DNA of 22,086 nucleotides, from contig CAYVQZ010000071.1 in assembly GCA_964453435.1 (NCBI GenBank), forward strand, positions 1-22,086, given 5' to 3'. Of this stretch, positions 16,282-22,086 are shown one piece after another; position 1 is the first letter of the stretch; each line of letters starts with the position of its first letter. The position numbers and the translations under genes were made by a program. This DNA is from CAYVQZ01 sp964453435 (GTDB lineage Bacteria; Abyssobacteria; SURF-5). Under the pieces are notes generated by a model. It was not told the origin of the DNA and did no database searches. It saw only the letters and a list, made by a program, of their open reading frames with translations.

Positions 16282-17325
16282 GTGTATCAATTAAAGTTCG
16301 ATGAAAGCGTCTGCGCTTCCTGTGAGACGTACGACTGCATCATGAGGTGCCAGTACATCGACATTCCGTTTGACAAGGCGAAAGAGGAGAGATGGAAGAT
16401 CATACGCGGCGAAGATTCCCTCGTGCTCCATGAATGCGCAACATGTTACGCCTGCGAGGAATACTGCCCGTACGGCAACCATCCCTTTTATCAAATTGTC
16501 GAGGTGCAGGAAGCCAGGGGCATCCACCCCGTTCCGAAACCGATTGAGAAGCAGCAACTCAGGATGATGGCGCCACCCAACACGATTGAACGGAAGGAAC
16601 TCCAATCGCCCGTCATTAACATGTGCGGGTTCGGGATGTTCGAGAAGTTCGCCATCCGGGGCAGCAGCCTCTTCGAAGAGACATCCAGGATTGGCGGGAA
16701 CGACATATTCTGCAACCTCATGTTCCTCCACTTTGCGAAGAACTCGGTCATTAAGGAACGCGTGCCCAAAACTCTGGAAAACATCCGCAAGTACTATCTC
16801 GAACCGAATAACATCGACGAGGTCGTGTGTTTCCACGATGAGTGTTACGCCACATTCACTTCGTGGGCGCCCGCATTCGGAATCGAGACGCCATTCAAGC
16901 CGATTCATTTCTTCGAGTTTATCCTCGAAACGATGAAGGCTCGCAAGGATGAGATCAATCAGCTCCCCATGAAAATCGCCTATCAGCGCCCCTGCTCCAA
17001 CCGCCTGATTCCGGAGACCCAGCGCTTCGTCGACGACATCCTCGAATTGCTCGGAGTCGAGAAGGTGAAAAGGAAATATGACGGTGAAAACGCGCTCTGT
17101 TGCGGAGCCGGCATCATGGCGCAAGGCAGGGACGAACTCACGGAAGAGGTCCAGAAAAAAAACCTCGAAGATATGATACAGGCCGGCGCCACTGCCTGCG
17201 TGTTCAACTGCCCGTTTTGCATGATTGCGCTCGGCGAAAAGGTTGCGGAAAACGGCATGATGCCGCTTTTGCTCAGCGACCTGTGCCGCCTCGCCCTCGG
17301 AGAAAAACTGAAAGGATGGGGATAA
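16282..17325 (+). CDS. HdrD/GlpC-like Fe-S protein with ferredoxin and CCG domains
   Basis: The 347-aa protein opens with two [4Fe-4S] motifs: Cys11-x2-Cys14-x4-Cys19-x3-Cys23 and Cys52-x2-Cys55-x2-Cys58-x3-Cys62-Pro. One canonical CCG module follows at the C-terminus (Cys238, Cys273-Cys274, Cys310-x2-Cys313), the type that holds a non-cubane cluster in heterodisulfide reductase. The region before it has scattered cysteines (115, 144, 183, 188) that only partly match a first CCG module. No membrane helix is present. It should carry electrons with the FAD oxidase encoded 4 bp downstream. The GTG start at 16282 is chosen because GAGGAGG stands 7 bases upstream; a TTG at 16213 would add 23 residues without conserved features. 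Confidence 0.85.
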   Translation: MYQLKFDESVCASCETYDCIMRCQYIDIPFDKAKEERWKIIRGEDSLVLHECATCYACEEYCPYGNHPFYQIVEVQEARGIHPVPKPIEKQQLRMMAPPNTIERKELQSPVINMCGFGMFEKFAIRGSSLFEETSRIGGNDIFCNLMFLHFAKNSVIKERVPKTLENIRKYYLEPNNIDEVVCFHDECYATFTSWAPAFGIETPFKPIHFFEFILETMKARKDEINQLPMKIAYQRPCSNRLIPETQRFVDDILELLGVEKVKRKYDGENALCCGAGIMAQGRDELTEEVQKKNLEDMIQAGATACVFNCPFCMIALGEKVAENGMMPLLLSDLCRLALGEKLKGWG

Positions 17326-17329
17326 ACCG

Positions 17330-18709
17330 ATGAGTCGCATATATGAAGCCCTGGCGGAAATAGTCGGAAAGCAATATGTTTCGGGCCAGGCCGAAGAGTT
17401 GTACATTTACTCCCGTGACCCGGGCACGATGGAGCCGCGGGAGCCGGACTACGTGGTGCTTCCCGGCTCTCCTGAGGAGGTTCAGGCCATCGTGTATCTT
17501 GCAAATCGCGAGAAAATTCCCGTGATTCCGCTGGGTGGCGGGCTGGTGCTTTCCGGTTTGTCGCGCCCCTTGAAGGGCGGCATCGTGGTCGACATGAAAC
17601 GGATGAATGAGATTCTGGAGGTGAACGAACAGAGCCGCTATGTCGTGGTCGAGGCGGGGGTCTCGCAGGGAATGCTGCAGGCCTATTTGAGCAAAAACTA
17701 TCCGCGCCTCAAACACTCCATACCCGATTCGCCGCCCGCTGCGACGATAGCCGGCAACGTGCTCATCCACGGCTCGGGCCACCTGTCGCAGGCGACCGGT
17801 TTCCATTCCGAGATGCTCAACGGGCTCGAAGTCGTCCTGCCGACCGGCGAAATTTGCAAGCTCGGCTCGTGTTCCACCGTCCCCTATTGGTTCTCCCGCG
17901 CGCCGCTGCCCGACCTGGCCGGACTGTTCCTCGGCTGGCACGGCACAACCGGCATCGTGACGAAGCTCGCCATCAAGCTTTATCCGAGTCCCGCGAAGAA
18001 GGATGTCATGATGTTCCTCGTGGAGAACCCTGACTTCATGCCGGATATACTCCACAAAATCACGGGCACTGAGATGGCTGAGGACTTGAACGTGTCGGCT
18101 TCGGCTTTGCCCGATTACATGGAGGGGCTGCAGCTTATCCTCATATACGTCACGGCGGACTCCGACGATGAACTCGACTTCAAGAGGAAAAAAATCAGGC
18201 GGACTCTCAAGAGCTATGTCGAGGAAAAGGAGGCGGGGTTCATGTTTGTGCCCACCATGGCCAAGGGGCGCTTCCTCGAGACTCCGCTGAGGGAAATGAC
18301 GAAATTCGCCGACACAAAGAAAGGCGGCGGATTCGAGTATGTCGGCGCAATTATGCCAATCGAGCTGTTCCCCCGCGCGTATCGCGAGGGAATCAGAATC
18401 GCGGAGAAATACGACACCCCGTATTCCATGGCGATTCGAATCATCGGCCGCGGACACTGCATGATGTTCGCCTACGCCTACGCGTTCAACCGCGCAGACG
18501 ACGAAGACCGGAAAAAAGCGCAGAAAGCGCTCCACGAGAGCAACGTGATCGCGCTCGAGCTGGGCGGAATCCCGTGGAAAGCCGAAGAGCCTGCGCAGAA
18601 CCTCATATTGAAGAAGATGGACCCCGAAACCGTAAAGTTGATGAGCAAACTCCGCTCTGTCCTCGACCCCAACGGCATCATGAATCCCGGCAACTGGGAG
18701 GTGAAATAG
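17330..18709 (+). CDS. FAD-linked oxidase (GlcD / D-lactate dehydrogenase family)
   Basis: The 459-aa protein has a PCMH-type FAD-binding domain in about the first 215 residues: YVVLPGSPEEVQAIV (41-55), the PLGGG turn (67-71), VVVEAGVSQG (105-114) and GLEVVLPTGE (165-174). The C-terminal cap ends with the family's LDPNGIMNPGNW. Relatives oxidise 2-hydroxyacids such as glycolate or D-lactate. No His-linked flavin attachment site is evident. It starts 4 bp after one Fe-S gene and its stop codon directly abuts the start of the next, so the three proteins probably form a complex like GlcDEF, with the flavin passing electrons to Fe-S clusters. The substrate is not determinable. The last codons contain the next gene's ribosome site. 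Confidence 0.88.
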   Translation: MSRIYEALAEIVGKQYVSGQAEELYIYSRDPGTMEPREPDYVVLPGSPEEVQAIVYLANREKIPVIPLGGGLVLSGLSRPLKGGIVVDMKRMNEILEVNEQSRYVVVEAGVSQGMLQAYLSKNYPRLKHSIPDSPPAATIAGNVLIHGSGHLSQATGFHSEMLNGLEVVLPTGEICKLGSCSTVPYWFSRAPLPDLAGLFLGWHGTTGIVTKLAIKLYPSPAKKDVMMFLVENPDFMPDILHKITGTEMAEDLNVSASALPDYMEGLQLILIYVTADSDDELDFKRKKIRRTLKSYVEEKEAGFMFVPTMAKGRFLETPLREMTKFADTKKGGGFEYVGAIMPIELFPRAYREGIRIAEKYDTPYSMAIRIIGRGHCMMFAYAYAFNRADDEDRKKAQKALHESNVIALELGGIPWKAEEPAQNLILKKMDPETVKLMSKLRSVLDPNGIMNPGNWEVK

Positions 18710-19870
18710 ATGGAGTACGCAGACATCATCCACCGATGTTTCCGGTGCGGCTACTGCAAGTTCACTCGCGACTACAGAGATTTCAACTGTCCGACATACA
18801 GAAAATTCTGGTTCGAGTCGTACTCGCCCGGCGGGCGCATGTGGCTGCTGAGAGGATGGCTCAATGGCGAGGTCGAATCGAGCCCGCGCCTCGCCGAGAT
18901 ATTCTACTCGTGCGTCACCTGCGGCAACTGTGTCGAACACTGCGCCTTCGAATTCAGGGAAAACCTGGTTGACATCTTCGTTGCCGCGCGGAAAGAGATG
19001 CTCGAAAACGGTCTCACGCTCCCGCCCGTCCGGGATTACTTGAAGGGAATTCATGCCAGGGGCAATCCATACAACCAGAGTCCCGAAGACCGGGGTAAAT
19101 GGGCGGAGGGGCTGAATATCGAGCGCTACTCCGGCCACGAGCACCTGCTCTATGTCGGCTGCGTGGGTTCCTACGACGAGCGGGGCGCGAAAATCGCTCG
19201 CGCGCTTGCGACGCTGCTGAACAATGCCGGTGTCTCCTTCGGGATATTGGGCGAAAGGGAGACCTGCGACGGAAACGAAGTGAGGGTGCTCGGCGAGTGG
19301 GAGCTGTTCCATATGCTGGCCGAGGCAAACATGAAAACCTTCGCCGACCTCGGCGTGCGAAAAATCGTCACGCTCTCACCCCACGCGTTCAACGCTTTCC
19401 GGAACCACTACCCTCAGATGGACGGCGCCATCGAGGTGATGCATTACACCCAACTCCTGAGCCGGCTCGTCGGCTCCGGCCAGGTCGCCTTCTCCCGCGC
19501 GGAACTCGCGGTTACCTACCATGACCCCTGCTACCTCGGGCGGCACAACAAAGAATTCGACGCCCCGCGAAATATCCTGCGGGCTATTCCCGGTTTATCG
19601 CTCAGGGAAATGGGAAAGATAAAGACAGAATCCCTCTGTTGCGGCGGAGGCGGCGGGAATTTCTTTACCGACATTATCGGCTCCGGCGAAGGCAGCCCGT
19701 CGCACGCGCGCATTCGCGAAGCCATCGAAACCGACGCGCAGGTGCTGGCCGTCGCCTGTCCGAATTGCGCCAAGATGTTTGAAGATGCCGTAAAAGCGGA
19801 GGGTTTGGAAGATAAAATCGAAGTGCGCGACATAGCGGAAATCGCAGCTACAGCCGGTCTGCGCTCGTGA
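18710..19870 (+). CDS. HdrD-like Fe-S oxidoreductase with one degenerate CCG domain
   Basis: The 386-aa protein has two N-terminal Fe-S motifs, Cys10-x2-Cys13-x2-Cys16 with Cys27, and Cys68-x2-Cys71-x2-Cys74-x3-Cys78. Two CCG-type modules follow. The second is complete (Cys274, Cys310-Cys311, Cys350-x2-Cys353). The first is worn: Cys151 and Cys186 remain, but the next Cys is Asp187 (ETCDG) and the C-x2-C pair is Ser223/Ala226 (SPHAFN). It therefore probably binds one non-cubane cluster, not two. Close relatives sit beside ETF and acyl-CoA dehydrogenase genes and carry electrons to quinone. The ATG directly follows the previous stop codon, with GGGAGGTGA 5 bases upstream. The acyl-CoA dehydrogenase begins 240 bp downstream. 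Confidence 0.87.
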   Translation: MEYADIIHRCFRCGYCKFTRDYRDFNCPTYRKFWFESYSPGGRMWLLRGWLNGEVESSPRLAEIFYSCVTCGNCVEHCAFEFRENLVDIFVAARKEMLENGLTLPPVRDYLKGIHARGNPYNQSPEDRGKWAEGLNIERYSGHEHLLYVGCVGSYDERGAKIARALATLLNNAGVSFGILGERETCDGNEVRVLGEWELFHMLAEANMKTFADLGVRKIVTLSPHAFNAFRNHYPQMDGAIEVMHYTQLLSRLVGSGQVAFSRAELAVTYHDPCYLGRHNKEFDAPRNILRAIPGLSLREMGKIKTESLCCGGGGGNFFTDIIGSGEGSPSHARIREAIETDAQVLAVACPNCAKMFEDAVKAEGLEDKIEVRDIAEIAATAGLRS

Positions 19871-19943
19871 ACGCCGGTCGGAGATGAGTTCCGCCCTGCG
19901 GCCGGCAAGCGCTCATGTTCTTTGACGCAGTGCAACAAAAAAG

Positions 19944-19976
19944 TGGAAATCCGGCCACATTTTTGATACAATGTGG
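19944..19976 (+). promoter_or_regulatory. Promoter with overlapping palindromic operator for the acyl-CoA dehydrogenase
   Basis: TGGAAA (19944-19949), a 17-bp spacer and TACAAT (19967-19972) with an upstream TGA (extended -10) form a reasonable promoter. CCACAT (19955-19960) and ATGTGG (19971-19976) are an exact inverted repeat with a 10-bp centre that straddles the -10 box. A further GTGG at 19943-19946 faces CCAC in the same cluster. The arrangement suits a dimeric repressor, for example of the TetR or FadR kind used for acyl-CoA genes, but the regulator is not in the window. Confidence 0.45.
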
Positions 19977-20110
19977 TTAACTAAGCGGACAACCCCAGGC
20001 GCAAATTCCGAAACCCAACCCGGAAAAGCTGACGCGCCTTGCCCGCTCGATTCGCGCTCTCGGATTTAACAATTGTTCTTTCAGGCTTACCTCCAAAAGG
20101 AGACAGAAAA

Positions 20111-21934
20111 ATGGGAAACAACTTCTACCGCGTCAACAAGCGGGACCTCGATTTCGTTCTGAACGAGCAGCTGAATGTCGAGCAACTCTGCGAGCTCGAG
20201 AGATTCAAGGAATTCTCCCGCGACGAATTCGACATGATTATCACCGAATCAATCAAGTTTGCGACCGAGGTCCTCGGCCCGCTGAATCAAGACGCCGACA
20301 AGGAAGCCGCTCACTATGAGAACGGGGAGGTGAGGGTGCCCGAAGGGTTTAAGAAAGCCTACCAGTTGGCCTGCGAGAACGGCTGGCTCGCGATGGCCAA
20401 TAGCGCCGAATGGGGCGGGCAGGGCCTCCCCACCGTCATCTCCATGGCGGCCGGCGAGATTTTCATGGGGGCCTGCACCTCGTTCATGCTCTATTTCCCC
20501 GGTCCCGGTGTCGGCCACATGGTCGAGAACTTCGGGCCCGACTACCTGCGCGACCTCTTCTGCGAGAAATTGTACACGGGGGAATGGGCCGGGACAATGT
20601 GCCTCACCGAACCTCAGGCCGGCTCCGCCGTCGGCGACATCAGGACCTCCGCCAAGAAAGAGGACGGCGACGTTTACCTCATAACCGGCACCAAGTGCTT
20701 CATCACCTCCGGAAATCACGACCTGACCGATAACATCATCCACGGCGTTCTCGCCCGCGTCGAGGGCGCTCCTCCGGGAACCAAGGGAATCAGCCAGTTC
20801 ATCGTGCCGAAATACTGGGTGAACAAAGATGGCTCGACGGGCGAATTCAACAACGTCACCTGCGCCGGCATCGAGCATAAGATGGGGATCAAGGCGTCGG
20901 CGACGTGCACCCTCAACTTCGGTGAGGATGGCCCCTGCCGAGGCTATCTGCTCGGCGATGAGGAAAACAAGGGCATGCGCCAGATGTTCCAGATGATGAA
21001 CGAGGCCCGAATCACGACCGGCCTCCAGGGCATCGCCCTCGCGGCGGCGGCCTACGAGAACTCCGTTCAATACTCCCAGGAACGCATCCAGGGCGTCGAT
21101 GTGAAAGTCATGAAAGACCCGAACGCCCCTCGGGTTCCCATCATCAAGCATTCCGACGTGCGGCGTATGCTCATCACGCAGAAAGCGTTCGTCGAGGGAA
21201 TGAGAGCGTTCGCGTACAGGCTCGCCGTCTATGAAGACCTCGCCCACTCGCATCCCGACGACGAAAAACGCAACTATTACCAGGGCTTTGTCGACCTCAT
21301 GACACCCATCGTGAAGGCTTACTGCTCCGACATCGGTTTCGAGATGACCTCGGTCGCCATGCAGTGTTACGGCGGATACGGCTACTGCCAGGAGTATCCC
21401 GTCGAGCAATACTGCCGCGATTCGCGTATCGCCATGATATTCGAGGGAACCAACTTCATCCAGGCCGCCGACCTCGTCGGACGCAAACTGAACATCGGCG
21501 GCGGCATGCTGATGCAGAACTACATGGCGAATCTCGATGAATTCATCGGCAAGGTTCGCGAGAACAAGAACGTGGCTGAGCTTGCCGACAAACTCGATGC
21601 AGCGAAAAACACGCTGCTCGAGGCAACCATGAAAATGGCCGGCTTCGCGATGGAGGGCGACCTCGAGTATGTGATGTCCATCGCCACCCGCTATCTCCAC
21701 ATGTTCGGCGAGATTGTGATAGCGCGCGAGCTCATCGACCAGGCCGCCATCGCCTCGGAAAAGATGGAGGGGCTCGCGGCCGACAGCCTCGATTACGCGT
21801 TCTATTCGGGCAAGGTGCATGCCGCCCGGTTCTTTGTCAACAACGTGTTGCCCGGCGTCGAGATGAAAGCCAAAATCATCGAGGCCAGAGACCGAAGCTG
21901 CATCGAAATTCCCGAAAACGCGTTCACGATGTAA
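20111..21934 (+). CDS. Acyl-CoA dehydrogenase, large form (FadE/DmdC-like)
   Basis: The 607-aa flavoenzyme oxidises an acyl-CoA to the enoyl-CoA and reduces an electron-transfer flavoprotein or similar partner. The order is an N-terminal helical domain, the beta-domain signature CLTEPQAGSAVGDIRTSA (164-181), TGTKCFITSG (192-201), the C-terminal helical domain with YGGYGY (420-425) and IFEGTNFIQ (443-451), where Glu445 is the likely catalytic base. An extra C-terminal helical region after about 470 gives the roughly 600-residue length seen in DmdC- and FadE5-like members. Chain-length preference is not readable. ATG 20111 has AAGGAG 9 bases upstream. The gene has its own promoter and terminator, but its placement after the Fe-S/FAD trio suggests they supply or take its electrons. 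No etfAB is present. Confidence 0.92.
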   Translation: MGNNFYRVNKRDLDFVLNEQLNVEQLCELERFKEFSRDEFDMIITESIKFATEVLGPLNQDADKEAAHYENGEVRVPEGFKKAYQLACENGWLAMANSAEWGGQGLPTVISMAAGEIFMGACTSFMLYFPGPGVGHMVENFGPDYLRDLFCEKLYTGEWAGTMCLTEPQAGSAVGDIRTSAKKEDGDVYLITGTKCFITSGNHDLTDNIIHGVLARVEGAPPGTKGISQFIVPKYWVNKDGSTGEFNNVTCAGIEHKMGIKASATCTLNFGEDGPCRGYLLGDEENKGMRQMFQMMNEARITTGLQGIALAAAAYENSVQYSQERIQGVDVKVMKDPNAPRVPIIKHSDVRRMLITQKAFVEGMRAFAYRLAVYEDLAHSHPDDEKRNYYQGFVDLMTPIVKAYCSDIGFEMTSVAMQCYGGYGYCQEYPVEQYCRDSRIAMIFEGTNFIQAADLVGRKLNIGGGMLMQNYMANLDEFIGKVRENKNVAELADKLDAAKNTLLEATMKMAGFAMEGDLEYVMSIATRYLHMFGEIVIARELIDQAAIASEKMEGLAADSLDYAFYSGKVHAARFFVNNVLPGVEMKAKIIEARDRSCIEIPENAFTM

Positions 21935-21962
21935 TTTCGGCGCGACAGTATAAGCGCGAATT

Positions 21963-22002
21963 CCGCCCCCGGCGCCACCAGGTTCCGGGGGCGGTTTTTT
22001 TT
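21963..22002 (+). terminator. Strong intrinsic terminator
   Basis: A perfect 10-bp GC-rich stem, CCGCCCCCGG (21963-21972) with CCGGGGGCGG (21985-21994), and a 12-base loop are followed at once by eight T residues (21995-22002). It lies 28 bp after the acyl-CoA dehydrogenase stop codon and ends that transcript. Confidence 0.93.
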
Positions 22003-22086
22003 GGTCCGGCGCGGGGCGCGGCGGCGCCCCAAGCTTCATCCGTCCCCTTTCATGAACGGGGAAAGAGAATCCGTCCCAAGATTGCC

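Noticed and set aside
17273..19312. A 679-codon open frame antisense to the FAD oxidase and Fe-S genes
   Set aside because: It spans two well-supported genes and their junction on the other strand, has no recognisable domain, and its composition mirrors the sense codon usage.
19875..19920. GC-rich inverted segments after the Fe-S oxidoreductase, considered as a terminator
   Set aside because: The stems are short or interrupted and no T run follows, so termination here is not supported.
20249..22039. A 596-codon open frame antisense to the acyl-CoA dehydrogenase
   Set aside because: The sense frame has complete family motifs, a ribosome site and a terminator. The antisense frame is His/Asp/Val-rich with no family match, an effect of codon bias in the sense gene.
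1..22086. CRISPR arrays, insertion sequences, attachment sites and tandem repeats
   Set aside because: Reading both strands showed no regularly spaced repeats, transposase or integrase genes, or terminal inverted repeats.

Overview
The window comes from a bacterial chromosome with moderately high GC. Several genes use GTG starts with strong Shine-Dalgarno sequences, and there are three lipoprotein-type signal peptides, which suggests an outer-membrane-bearing (diderm) organism. DUF3568 lipoproteins, a membrane-anchored dihaem cytochrome c and a HdrD-like Fe-S/FAD cluster next to an acyl-CoA dehydrogenase suggest an uncultured anaerobic or facultative lineage, such as a Desulfobacterota-like or candidate-phylum bacterium. 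The phylum cannot be fixed from the sequence alone. I saw no rRNA, tRNA, insertion sequence, prophage or CRISPR array.

Layout. (1) 1-411: no gene, but a good sigma70-type promoter and a long imperfect RNA hairpin. (2) 412-1170 (+): a class III cyclase joined to an AAA ATPase that is cut off just after Walker A, followed by about 300 bp of non-coding sequence. (3) 8236-1475 (-): a compact five-gene operon. In transcription order it holds a GH106-like glycoside hydrolase, an unknown 173-aa protein, a 65-aa AtzG/GatC-like small protein, an amidase-signature hydrolase and a membrane M28 metallopeptidase. (4) 8493-11547 (+), divergent from that operon: a membrane M28 homologue that has lost most catalytic residues, an M48 metalloprotease lipoprotein and two tandem DUF3568 lipoproteins. 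(5) 16019-11638 (-): a CopB-type copper P-type ATPase, a membrane dihaem cytochrome c, then a class V aminotransferase. (6) 16282-19870 (+): a tight Fe-S protein / FAD oxidase / Fe-S oxidoreductase operon. (7) 20111-21934 (+): a 607-aa acyl-CoA dehydrogenase with its own promoter, a palindromic operator candidate and a strong intrinsic terminator.

How the parts may work together (inference). The minus-strand operon looks like a salvage pathway for a sugar-containing, amide- or peptide-linked compound. The divergent plus-strand genes look like an envelope-maintenance set. The Fe-S/FAD trio and the acyl-CoA dehydrogenase look like an electron-transfer route for acyl-CoA or 2-hydroxyacid oxidation. 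The most unusual points are the pair of M28 proteins of identical length, one apparently inactive; the AtzG-like subunit and amidase inside a glycosidase operon; the complementary degeneration of CCG cysteine modules in the two HdrD-like proteins; and a likely ATT start codon in the aminotransferase.
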